In this document: piece by piece, positions 46,647 through 57,715 of the stretch
Layout: each line of letters starts with the position of its first letter
Numbering within the stretch: position 1 is the first letter of the stretch
Assembly (NCBI GenBank): GCA_014529385.2
Contig: CM043952.1
Coordinates: 151,681,057-151,739,056 of the forward strand
DNA from: Adiantum capillus-veneris
Lineage: Eukaryota > Streptophyta > Polypodiopsida > Polypodiales > Pteridaceae
DNA length: 58,000 nucleotides
Direction: 5' to 3'
Program-made: the position numbers and the translations under genes
The notes under the pieces: generated by a model
Seen by the model: only the letters and a program-made list of their open reading frames with translations
Database searches by the model: none
What the model was told of the DNA's origin: nothing

Positions 46647-47573
46647 TGTTAGAAGCTGGACACACCCTACGAAAAATGACTGCTCAGCGAATTATTATTT
46701 TTTGTAATTATTCATTTATTGAGTAAACCCGATATTTCACCTTTGTAGATATTGAGGCTTACAGAAGTTTCCAGATTGTATCCCAATTTTGACACTTAGA
46801 TTGAGTAGATGGTTAAATTGGAACATTAGGGTTTGAGATTGTAAGGTATTTATACCACTTTTTGACCTTAATGAAAAACCTTTTGTCATTTTAAAAAGTG
46901 AAGTCTGTGAGTGAGCGTACTATGTACGAGAGAGAGTGTGTGAGAGCTTCATCTTGACGCTACGCATGCACCGATGGTCGAAATCGAGTGCGGAGAAGTG
47001 CAGCGTGTTGCCTCTGATGAGAGCTATGCGCCGATACCTACATTGCGCGCGTACGGTCCGGTTTTGCAAGCTCGATCTACGAGCTTCATCTGGTGATTCG
47101 ATGAGCATACGTTATCCATTTTTGCATTTCAGCATATCCACGCGTTCGCTTGAGTAGAGCTACACATTAGGCACTTTAGTTTTTGGAAACGACGACCTGC
47201 AAATTTTGGTCAGACATCCTACGTAATTTTGCACCGTGTGTTTTGGGTTGGGATTTTGATTCATGGACCTTAGGGAGAGCGACCTATTGGTGTTAGTAGG
47301 GTCTCCTTCAAGTTCTGTGGTGTTTTGAGACCGTTTGATGGGTATTTGGCTTTTGGAAGCGTTGTAGGAAATCTCCTCTTATGCACTCCTGAAGGCTATA
47401 GCTTAGACATTGGGTAGAGACCTTTGTAGGAATTAGTCGAGAGTCGGTCGAGTGTAGATTGACACCCTATGCTTGCTTCCACGCACCTGCGGGTCGAGCT
47501 TCATCCTTAGCTGGCAAATCTTGTTAGGTGAGTTATCGCTGTGCTGACGTCCGTCGTGGCGTATCCGCCAACA
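46647..47573 (+). repeat. Element F 3' LTR
   Basis: 927 bp, TGTTAGAAGCTGG to CCGCCAACA, followed by the duplicated target GGCTT (47574-47578). Small ORFs within it are translations of LTR. Confidence 0.95.
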
Positions 47574-47578
47574 GGCTT

Positions 47579-50500
47579 CTTCAAAATCCTGGAGGTGATA
47601 AGAAGGCAAAAACATAAATCTCTGATATATTGCATGTATCACCTGGTGAGAAGGCTGAGCAGACAAATCGTAGGCACATCTGTATGTATCTTGGAAGAAA
47701 AAGGTACTATCTGTCACCTGTTCAGGTTTGAAGGTTTCGAAGACCGCCAGAAGGGTTTACATATTTCTCTGAGCATGATGCAAGATAGGTCAGGTGAGCC
47801 AGTGAACAATTTGATGGCGCCCGTTAGGGTTTTCACCATGTATTGCTCACTCATTCTCTCGCCTGCCTTCAAGCCTGGCAGCTTCGGGTAATTGAGCCAA
47901 GTGGGTTGGCTTCTCTGCAACAGCTCTTGGGCTTTTCATGTCCTCATCCTTGGTAGAGGGTAAAAACTGAGGTTGCCTCTGATTCTTTTGGGCGCCTCTA
48001 CTAGATGAATTAGATATTGCGGATATTTTGTGAGCCATGCCTTTCTCCACCTGGGTTGAGAATCGACTATCAGCTTAACTCCTTCAGGTTTGGAGATATC
48101 TGCTTTGTACAATGGCACTGTTGGCTCCTCTTTTATCCGTTTGTTGATTGTAGCAGCTTCATACTTTAGCAGAGGATATGGGAGAGAAGGATGTAGCCAT
48201 TCACGCCGAATGGTATTGGCATCTATCTTATGAATGTTCATTGATTTAAACACTCTCTTCTCCCACTCCAATGCTTCTTTGGCTATGTCTCTTACTGCCT
48301 GTTCTATGGCCTTCTGCAGCTTTTCTTCTTCTTCTTGTGTCAGATCCTGGGGTTCTTGTGAGGGTCCTACCAGGATGTCCTCTTGCATGGTGGTGTCCAC
48401 TGGATCTGGCACATTCTCTATGTCGATTCAGTCCGTTGCTGTTGGCCCGGTGCTAAACTATTGCTCTTCAGTTTGTTGTTGGCCTTTTAGCTCATCTATC
48501 TGTTGTTGAAATGCCTTCTTTGCCTCTTCCGCTTGATCTCCCATGTTTACGAGGAGGTCGTTCAGATCCGTATTGATTTTTTCCGCCTCCTTAAGCTTCC
48601 TCTTGATGGCTTCGTTTTATGTTTGCCATCTCTGAAATTCCTCGTCCATCTTTCTTTTGACGGCTTCTAGCTCATTTTTCATGGCCTGGTTCTCTTCTTC
48701 CAAGCCGTTTTGCATTACAAGAGATCCATCGGCCAGCATCAGTCTTTGCCTCTTCTCCAGTGTTAACTCCTTTTGGATTTCCTTCATTTGTTCTTCATAC
48801 AAATCAGTCTCTGAAGTTGTGCCAGTCCAGCTAGCAGCTCTGACTCTGGCTGGAGATGCTCTTAGCCTTTGGATGGTCTGATCTTTTACTTTAATCTGAT
48901 CTTTTAACTCTATTACCTCATCATGGCTTGCCTCATGTTCTATCTCGGCCTTTTCCGTGGCATTCCTCAAGGTTTCCACCTCTTTGGACTCTTCTCCAAG
49001 TTGTAGAGTCAGGTTGTCCCTCTCTTTTTCCGCATCTGTCAGTGACTTGCTGATTTTCTTGTAATCCTCTTCTGCTCTCTAAAGCTTGTGTTCGGATGCC
49101 TCATTCTATCGTTCCATTTCGTGGCATCTTTGTAATGCCGCGTCTAGAATGGCTTGCAGCTTTGTTTGTTTCTCTTTATTCTCTTGGCCCTGTTTCTGCA
49201 GTACGTCCACTTCAGCTTTGATATGAACTTCGTTTGTTTTGAGAGTATCAATCTCACTCTCACTGGCCATTGATCTTGCTCACAGCCCGGTTAGCTTTTG
49301 CATTACCACATCCCAATCATTGGTCGGTGGTTGTAGGTCCACTGTATCGGTGGCCATCTCTTTCAATTCCACTAACCAAAGACTCTGCATCTGTTCCTTG
49401 GGCCTTTTTGCTTGTCAACTCAAAGGCTACCGTAGCTGTCTCTTCTCGAGAGTACCCTGCAGCTAGTAGATCAAGAAATATTCTGAAATTTCTTTCTTCT
49501 TGATCTGGCTGCTTATCTTTGGGCTCAGCTTCTGCCTTCTGCTCTTCCTCTCGGTTCTTCTCTTGCTTGGAATCTTCTTGTTCATCAGGTCTGTCCAGCT
49601 TCTCCTTTTGTTGGGTTTGTGGAGGGCTAAGGGGAAGCGGTCATGGGGGTGGGCTGGATTCTTGGCTTGACGGTGGAGTTGGTGGATTCTTCTTGAAATC
49701 TCTGTCCGCCTTGGTTTTTCTCTCTCTTTCTTGGCCTTCGTGCTCTTCTAGCAGCTGCCGTCTCACTTCGTCCACTTCTTTTTCTGTAAAAGGGACATTC
49801 AGGATATTTTCCGTCGTAGCATCTAAAATCTCAAAGTTTTTGATATAGTCTTCAAACATATCCCGGTGAACCCTTTGAAATGATCCCAACATGGCTTCAA
49901 GGGATGGCTTCGGCTTCAAGGGATGTCTTACACTACTCGCTTAAATCTCCTTTGAGTGCCCTCTTGGCTCTGAAACTTTCCATCAGTCTTTCGAGCCGCG
50001 CCGCTTTCTGTGACTTGGTTTCCTTGATTGGCACTTGTAGACTTTATTTCTTTCCCTTCTTTGATTCTGGCGGCTCTTCTAGCACAGTCTCTAACCGGCG
50101 CTTCATCCTTGTGGCTACCCTGGGTGCCTTTGGTGGTTCTTCTTCCTTGTCTTCCTTTAGCTTTAGCCAATCATTTTGTGAGGGAGGTTCAGGCGAGTTT
50201 CTCTTGGCATGCAATGCACTATAGAAAACTTTTGTTATCAGCTCACCAGGTACAATATAGGTGGGATTCTTGTTCCCCATCTTCACCAAGTTGTTGTGGA
50301 TGTAAGCGACATAATTTATCTCTTTTGGTTTGCCTTTCTGCATTGCCCAGGTGAAAGTGGTGGGAATGGCTCCAGGTGGCATCCTGCACTTCTGTGGCTG
50401 CTTTGTGCACATGTCGAAGTATTGGTTGTAGAGTTGGCTCATGATAGCCAATTTTGGGTTTGCAATATCTTCAAATGTGTAGCTGTTCTTCTTTTCTGAG

Positions 50501-50987
50501 TAGACCTTGACTTCATCTCGCCTCTTTGTCACACTATCTACTTTGTTTGAGATGTCAAGTGAGGCTGCCACCACCCTCTCTCTGAGATGACAATCATGGT
50601 ATCTAGCTAGCCTTGCAGATCTGTGACTCGGGCCACTCCATCTTCTTTGATTGTGGTTACAAATTCTCACACTCTTTTGATGTCAATCCCCACTGGCAAA
50701 GCTTCAAAGTAGTTGTGTAGATCCAGCTTCTCCAGGTAATCCCCCATCATGCTCCTGACAAATTCATTGATCTCTCGTGGTATCATGGGTAGCTCTACTG
50801 CATTTCCTTCAGAACCTTTGAATACTCCTTGGTAGATTCTCAAATCATTGGACTCTAGCAGATCGTCTTGAATCCATGTGCTGGTGGGCTTCAGGGTTCC
50901 TTCTGCTATCACAAATCGCTCCACTTCTTCTAAGTAGTCTTTTATTGTCATCCTCTTCTTCTTTGCAGGTGATTTTGCGACTGCCAT
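47579..50987 (-). pseudogene. Element E extra post-pol ORF, minus strand
   Basis: Homologue of 43150-46594 on the opposite strand, starting at ATG 50987 (MAVAKSPAKKKRMTIKDYL). The same order is present: N-terminal domain (50987-50667), middle (50670-50044), Pro/acidic linker, coiled coil (about 49400-48480), C-terminal domain (48412-47579). Its final codons lie at 22237-22349, separated by insertion of F. There are several stops and frameshifts, but at different places from the F copy; for example E reads Q where F has the stops at 43795 and 45014. So the long frame was intact in the common ancestor, which supports a real gene. Confidence 0.86.
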
Positions 50988-52562
50988 GGATCGTGTTACA
51001 CTCAGTAGTCCAAAATTAGCGTTTCTTACATATTAGCTAATAAACTGAGTTCTAACTACCCAAATGACTTGAAAATTAAAAATAAAACTTAAAAGGAACT
51101 ATGGAAACACTGCATGTGCTCACAATAGCTTTCTGGCTAAAAAATTATCATGTAGACATCCTACGCGTAGGATGTCTAACTTGTCTGTTTTTTGTGAAAC
51201 TTGGTAGGCTGGTGTCCCTTGACCTGTGCAACATGGCTATGTAATTGGAATTGGGTTTGGGCATCAAAAAGTGCAATTTTGGGCAGATTTAGTCTTTAGG
51301 CTCACAAATTGGGTAGGATGTCCTCAACAGGTGGAAAATGATATTCAAATGGGTTGTAAGTTGATATACAGGCTTCTTACACCATGTTAATGGTTTCCAT
51401 GAAGTCAGATCCTGCACAGTAGGTCAAAATCACACTAGAGACATCCTACGCGTAGGATGTTTATTTTATCAAAATGACTTGAAGTTGGTTCTGGGGGTAG
51501 CCCTTAGCATGTGGAACATGGCCCTGCTCTTGGATTTTGATTTGGATAAGCATTGGTGTTGTTAAGAGCATGTGTAGTGTTTTTAGGCTCAAAAAGTGCA
51601 TCTTGGAGGTGTTGGGGGCAAAAGGTGATGGGAATGGCTTGAAATTAGATTCATGAGCTTATGAAGGTGTTATAAAGAGATCTGGAACTGAAAAATACCC
51701 GCTGGGGGCCAAATTGGTCATTTAGACATCCTACACGTAGGATGTCTATTTCATCAATTTTCACATTTGACCCCACAGTTAGCTTGGCAATGTGCTCATG
51801 AGTATATTGTGCAAGTTTCATGTGATTTGGACTAGTTTTGGTAGATCTATGACCCATTATTGCCTCTATGCTCTGACTTTGCGTTTTTTGATGCACATGA
51901 CATCAACTTTTGTCCAAATGTGATGAAACTTAGTGGCTAGCATGTACAGGCTATTCAGAAACTGTGTGTGATATGAGATGTTGAGTTTGGTTCCCAGATG
52001 TGGCCTTGAGACATCCTACACGTAGGATGTCTTCTGATGAAATTTATGTGAGAAGTGCTACCGGTGCCTGCCCTGAGCCCCCTTGAATCCCTTTTAAGCC
52101 CTATTTCAACAAAAAAGTCAAATAGATAGAAAGAAACTCCCTGTTTGGCTTTCAGAGCCTCTAAGCTATTTTCTGACTCTTGGAGTGCTTTTCGGCGATG
52201 AAATTTCTTGATGTTGGTCTCCATAGCTTCACGATCCCTTGGGGATCCTTGCCATATGGTTTTTGTTGACTTTGGCTTCACCAGAGCTCCGTTTGGCAAT
52301 TTGTCGCTCTGGAAGCGTCCGTGGTTGCGTTTACATGTCGTGGATGACTTGTGGTGGTCTACCACCATAGGACTTGGTTGTTGATGGTCTAGGAAAGCCG
52401 CTCGTGAAGTTTGGTGGCAAACGGACATGCGGTTTGGCCGTGAGAGCTATTTGACGCTTTGTGCGGCTGATGCTGTTTCTGAATCTTAGTGCCGCTTCGG
52501 GTCGCCTTATGGCCATGTGGGCTATATAGACTTTTTGAGCATGTCAAGATGCTCCTACCCAT
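50988..52562 (-). other. Element E spacer before extra ORF
   Basis: Reverse complement of the F spacer (about 41595-43149). No ORF worth reporting. It carries four 24-nt inverted repeats and ends at about 52562, where it joins RNase H sequence directly. Confidence 0.85.
51154..52032. repeat. 24-nt inverted repeats, E spacer array
   Basis: Copies at 51154-51177, 51439-51462, 51724-51747 and 52009-52032; spacing exactly 285 bp in all three intervals. The arms match the F arrays; centres are CGCG, CGCG, CACG, CACG on the plus strand. The copy at 51439 has one arm change (GTTT). Confidence 0.96.
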
Positions 52563-53277
52563 GAGTTTTGGTATCAAATCTACCTCCAAAGGAAAGAATG
52601 CTAACAATTTCCTGAGACCATTTGGGTATCATTTCAATATTGAAAAGATAAGCATCAGGTATGTCGTCATCAACTCCTTCAGGAGCTTCCCCGTTTTGCA
52701 GCCTTGAAAGATTATCCACCCGTAGATGAGTTTTATCCTTTTGGACCACCACTATGAAATCAAACTCTAGCAATATAATAAACCAGCGTACAATTCTCCC
52801 AGTATTGCATGGTTTATTTACTAGATATAAAAGAGCTTGATGATCTGTGAAGGACACAAATTTGTTTGCGAGTAAATAATGCCGAAATTTCTTTACACAA
52901 TAAATCATTCATAACCCCTCTCTTTTAGTGGTTGTGTAGTTCTTTTCTACACTATTTAACTGTCGGCTTGCATAACAAACTAGGAAATCCATTGTTCCGT
53001 CTCCAGGTTGAGCCAGAATACTCCCAATTGCATATGCAGATGCATCAATGTGAACATGGAATATCTTTTCCCAAACTGGTGCTTTAAGTACAGGTGCTGA
53101 TACAAGGTTTTCCTTAAGCTTTTGGAATCAAGTTTCACACTCCTCAGTCCAGTCGAAACTCACTAATAAGCGATACAGAGGTTGTGCAATGACTGCATAC
53201 ATATATATGAATCTTCGATAATATCCGCAGTGTCCCCTCAAGGATTGTACTTGTTTGGCATTAGTAGGCCTGGGCAA
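52563..53277 (-). pseudogene. Element E RT end and RNase H, minus strand
   Basis: The minus strand encodes the RT connection (RGHCGYYRRFIYMYAV, LVSFDWTEECET) and RNase H (MIYCVKKFRHYLLANKF, FTDHQALLYLVNKPCN, DNLSRLQNGEAPEG), nearly the same protein as F 36860-37520. It is cut at its 5' side by copia H (target GGCAA, 53273-53277). On its 3' side it joins the spacer without any integrase, the product of a deletion. Confidence 0.92.
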
Positions 53278-53469
53278 TGTTGGGGTATAAAGCCCAATGT
53301 GGTCGCCCAGGTAAGTGGGCGGGCCGCCAGGTATGTACATATATTCTTTTGTAAAAACCTAATAAGAACTCACTATGCTCTACACATTACAGTAGAGCGA
53401 GTTCACCATATCGTCGTGCTCTTCTTCTCGCACACACTCTCACGTCACACTTCCGCTCGTACTCCTTCA
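53278..53469 (+). repeat. Element H 5' LTR
   Basis: 192 bp, TGTTGGGGTATAAAGCCC to CTCCTTCA; closely matches both G LTRs. Confidence 0.95.
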
Positions 53470-53471
53470 AC

Positions 53472-53487
53472 TGGTATCAGATCTCAG
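53472..53487 (+). other. Element H primer binding site
   Basis: TGGTATCAGATCTCAG; one base differs from the G site (GAGC to GATC). Confidence 0.85.
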
Positions 53488-54568
53488 ATCGAGGCTCCGG
53501 GCAGCATTTGCAGGTAGCCAGAGTCACCTGCTCAGATTGGAGTGAGATTCGACAAGCGAAGACACAGCCCCAAATCTTGTGGAGAGCCCAAAGGGCTTAG
53601 GTGTTCTCAGAATTTCATTCTGAGGTCATCTCGACCACCGTTCGGCTTCGACAAAGTTCTGCGCAGGCCATTTTCGACTACGTGGTCTCAACGGGTGCAG
53701 ATCCGACCTTGCAAATTTGGGGTTTTGGCCTACGACTACAGGTACTGAGGATATCGGAACTCCCAGAGTGTTGATTTGTGGCTGTCTACACATCGAAGGA
53801 CGGCTCACAGTTCTTGGAGACGTGTCACATACGACACGGGCGCATCTACACACAGACTGTAGGCGAAATTCACTAGTTCATCAGGTAGCTTGTATTTGCT
53901 GCTTGATATTCCAAATTTCATCCTGACATTGCAGGTACTTCCACATGGGATGTATTGTCAGAGATGATGTATGTCTATTGAGGGTTTGCTGGCTGTGAGT
54001 CACGCAGTAAACAACCACCGCAGCGGTTACAGCATATAGTGGAAAATTTGTGGATGTATGACTTTGTGGGAAGTCTATGTACTGTCAGATTTACTGCAAC
54101 CTTTGTTGAGGGTCGAGTGAGGTTTTATTGAGCTGGGGGATTCTCGAATGTTGAGATCCTTTCGGTGATACAGGTCTTGGAGCGATCCCTCGAGCACCCT
54201 TAAATAGGCAGCTAGGATGTATTGACTGTGAGTTAGACAATTGGGATTGCATCTTTGCTTTACTGCCGTAGAGGCATTGTCGCAGTCTATCCTTACAGGA
54301 CAATGACAGGACAGTGAGAGACAGTACAGGTGCAGGACAGGTTTACCCACAGCTTACAGAGTTAGAGAGACAGTGGTTTTTTGAGCTGTTTTTTGGTCTG
54401 TTTTTTAGTACACCATAGCCATTTTACAAAGGAGACTCTGCCGAAATTTATGCAGAATCTGAAGCTTTCTTGGTTCATTTGACAAGTTGATATTGGTTCA
54501 GAGGTCAGTTTACAGGGGAAACTCTGCCGAATTTTTCCCAAGAAAGTAAACTACTGTGAAGCGTAGCT
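53488..54568 (+). other. Element H leader
   Basis: Homologous to the G leader (30254-31339). No gene is supported; small ORFs are not conserved in frame between the two copies. Confidence 0.65.
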
Positions 54569-57412
54569 ATGGCTGGATTACAGGACACTGCTCTTTACAA
54601 TATCAAGAAGCTGGATGGAACCAATTTCCCATTGTGGAAGAAGCAGAATTGGCACGTGTTGGTACAAAAGAAGCAGATAAAACGTATAAATCTCAAGGGG
54701 ATAAAACCAAAAGATATGGACGAAGATGAATGGAGCGAAATGGATGAATTGGCACTTTCTACCATTATGCTGACTTTGGCATAAAGCGTTTACCTCAATG
54801 TAGCAAACGAGATGTCGGCTTATCAAGCATGGTTAAAGCTGAGTGATCTTTATGAGAAGCAGAGTGCAGCTTCACAGGTATACTAGCTTAAGAAGCTTGT
54901 TGACTTGAAGATGAAAGAAGGGACACCTATGGTCAATCATCTGAATGAATTCAACACAATCTACAGTCAATTGTCAGCTCAAGGTGTCAAGTTTCATAAA
55001 CTTGTTAGAGCTATGTTCCTGTTGATCACATTGCCGGAAAGTTGGGACACTTTTCGCACAGCTTTGAGTAATTATGCACCTCCAGATGGTTTGAACATAG
55101 CAGGTGTAGAAGGAAGTCTGCTTACTGAAGAAACCAATAGAAAGACAATGGACAAAGGCAAAGGAACAGCCTTAGTTGTCAGGGGAAGGACCAAAGAAAA
55201 GTACAAAGGTGGAAAGAGGAATCAGTCTCGTAGAAAGTCCCGCAGTGCTAAAGGCAAGAGTGACATAGAATGCTACCATTGTGGCAAGAAGGGTCACATG
55301 AAAAGAGACTGCAGAGAATGGAAAGCAGAAAAAGGCAAAGAGAAAGCTGAAGACCATGGTGAGAAGAACAAGTCCTCAATGAAGTTTCAAGAAATAAATG
55401 TGACAAACACTGTTGTAGAGGATGACAGTCTAGTGTCAGGAGACATCTACTTCTTGAAGAATACAATGGACTCAGCTCTTGTTACAGCATCTGATGGAAA
55501 TGCACTGAATGACTGGATTATAGACTCAGGGGCATCACTTCATGTGTCTCCAAACAAGGAGTGGTTTACCTCTTATGTGACCACTAAAGATCATGTTCGG
55601 CTAGGCAATGGGCAAACATGTGAGATCTTAGGTGTTGGAGATGTTCAATTGAAGTTTCAGAATGGCTCTTCTTTCACGCTGAAGAATGTGAGACATGTTC
55701 TCGCAATTACAAAGAGCTTGATCAGCACAGGTTTACTTGATGATGCTGGCTACGTCACCACTTTTGGACAGAACATGTGGAAGATATCCAAGGGTTCTAT
55801 GACAGTAGCACATGGAGTAAAGTCTGGAGGACTTTACATGATTTATGTATCAAATGTCTCTAAAAATGTAATCAATGTAACCGAGCAGCCGAACGTTTCT
55901 TTGTGGCATAGCCGGTTAGGACATATGTCCAAGAAGGGAATGGAAATCCTATCTCGTTCTGGTTATTTGCCTGGCTTTTCATTTAATGATTTTGAATTCT
56001 GTGAACATTGTATGTATGGTAAGCAAACACAGCAGCCACATAAGCATAGAAGCAGTAGAAGAGATACAAAGTTGGCACTTGTTCATAGTGATTTGTGTAG
56101 ACCTATACCTAACCTATCTCTAGGGGGAGCTTCTTACTTTATGACATTTATAGATGATTACTCGAGGAAAGTATGGGTTTACTTTCTCAAGCACAAGGAT
56201 GAAGCGTTTAGTGTTTTCAAAACGTTTGTGACACTTGTAGAGAATCAGAGTGGCAAGAAGCTTAAATGCTTACGCACTGACAATGGTGGAGAGTATGTTT
56301 CAAAGGTCTTTCAGGACTTTTGTGAGTCAAAAGGTATAAAACGTGAACTTACTGCTCCTTACAATCCTCCTCAAAATGGTGTTGTTGAGAGGATGAATAG
56401 GACCATACAAGAGAAGGTCAGAAGTATGTTGTCTAATGCACAACTGCCAAATGGGTTTTGGGCTGAACCTCTATCAACAGTTTTTCATCTTGTAAATAGA
56501 TCTCCTAGCAAGGTTTTGCAGAAGGATTCAGTGCCAGAGATGGTATGCTCAGGCAAAATGCCCTCATACAAGCATCTCAGAGTCTTTGGATGTGAGGCAT
56601 ATACTCATGTTCCAAAGGAATTCAGGAACAAACTTGAGCCAAAGAGTAGAAAGTGCATCTTTCTAGGCTATGGTAATTCTGGTGAGATTGGGTACAGACT
56701 TTGGGATCCCGAATCTAGAAAGGTTGTCCGCAGCAATGATGTTCACATTAATGAATCCAAATGTCATTCTAAACCAAAGAGGGTTGAGGAGATTAGAAGA
56801 GTTGTCTTCCAAGAAGATGGACCTACACGTGCAAGACAAAATGTCAAGGCTCAAGAGGAGCAAGGATAGGTTAGATTGGAACCACAGGTTGTGGCTGAGC
56901 GTATTGTGCGTAGATCTGGACGTATCACGCGACCTCCTGATAGGTTTGTTCCATCTATGAACTATGTCATGTTGATTGATTGCAATGAGCCTTCATGTTA
57001 CAAGGAAGTGGTGCAAATGAAGGACTCCGGGAATTGGCAATTGGCCATGCAGTCAGAGATGACAGCTCTGCATAAAAACCAGACATGCAAGCTAGTTAAA
57101 TTACCACAGGGCAAAAAGGCTCTACCTTGTAAATGGGTTTACAGGTATAAGATCACCGCTCATGATAGTCAGCCAAAGTACAAAGCAAGGCTTGTTGCCA
57201 AGGGCTTTAAGCAAGAACAAGGCATTGACTTTGATGAAGTCTTCTCTCCGGTGGTCAAGATGACTACATTGAGATGCTTTCTTGCATTGCTTGCCATATT
57301 AGATTTGGTGTTGCACCAAATGGATGTCAAGACAGCGTTCTTGCATGGTGATTTAGATGTGGAAATTTACATGCAGCAGCCAGAAGGGTTTGTTGAGAAA
57401 GGCAAGGAAGAT
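54569..57412 (+). pseudogene. Element H gag-pol, truncated by insertion
   Basis: ATG 54569, one frame with stops at 54782 (TAA), about 54884 (TAG) and 56867 (TAG). Open 654 codons at 54905-56869: zinc knuckle CYHCGKKGHMKRDC, protease DSGASLH, GAG-pre-integrase, integrase (VHSDLC, RTDNGGEY, NGVVERM). Then 56876-57412 runs into RT (KARLVAKGFKQEQGIDFDEVFSPVV) and stops before YVDD because of element I. It lacks a few codons present in G near 56900. Unlike G it keeps the protease-to-integrase frame open, and G keeps the RT frame, so the two copies are broken in different places. Confidence 0.94.
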
Positions 57413-57639
57413 TGTTGGAATTAGGGTTGCAGAGAAACACACACAGCTTGGAGAAGACGAAGGAAGCTCAAGGCACACAATAGAGAGTGTGTTACTTAGT
57501 GTGCAATGAAAAAATTAGATAGCCCTAGAGAGATGGGCGTATATACAATGCACGGGGGAAAAAACCTCCTAAAGAGGGAAAAAATGCCCCGGCGGTCCTA
57601 GTGTGTTCACACACATCACTACCACATGTATTTGGTAAC
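57413..57639 (-). repeat. Element I 3' LTR, minus strand
   Basis: The plus strand begins TGTTGGAATTAGGG and ends GGTAACA, 227 bp. On the minus strand it is preceded by a polypurine tract (CCAGGGGGGATT, about 57640-57651). Left flank AAGAT (57408-57412) would be the target copy. It is a different copia family from A/B and G/H. Confidence 0.85.
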
Positions 57640-57651
57640 AAATCCCCCCTG
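57640..57651 (-). other. Element I polypurine tract
   Basis: The minus strand reads CCAGGGGGGATT immediately before the LTR start TGTTACC. Confidence 0.8.
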
Positions 57652-57715
57652 GAGTGATGCGGTGAACGAGAGCTGGCACATGAATAAAGGGAAGTGCCAT
57701 GCCCTGAGGACAGGA

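Larger units (their letters stand above)
22350..47573 (+). mobile_element. Giant TAT/Ogre-like gypsy element F
   Basis: LTRs at 22350-23302 and 46647-47573, PBS at 23304, PPT at 46635, and 5-bp duplication GGCTT (22345-22349 and 47574-47578). Total 25.2 kb, about 19.7 kb without the inserted copia G. Order: leader, gag, protease, RT, RNase H, integrase (a layout seen in gypsy), then a second protease-like domain, spacer and extra ORF. It inserted into E, of the same family, in opposite orientation. All frames carry stops, so this copy is not autonomous. The name TAT/Ogre-like rests on PBS type, long leader, size and extra ORF; a pol tree would decide. Confidence 0.93.
53278..57412 (+). mobile_element. 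Copia element H, 5' part
   Basis: Same family as G: 192-bp 5' LTR (53278-53469), PBS, leader, gag-pol. It inserted into E RT, in opposite orientation to E. It is cut at 57412 by copia I inside the RT region; the rest lies beyond the window. The target copy on the left would be GGCAA (53273-53277); its partner cannot be seen. Confidence 0.93.

Noticed and set aside
46936-47157. Small ORFs in E/F LTRs (also 21736-21921 and 46920-47108)
   Set aside because: They fall wholly in LTRs and include GA/CT runs; not conserved in frame between LTR copies.
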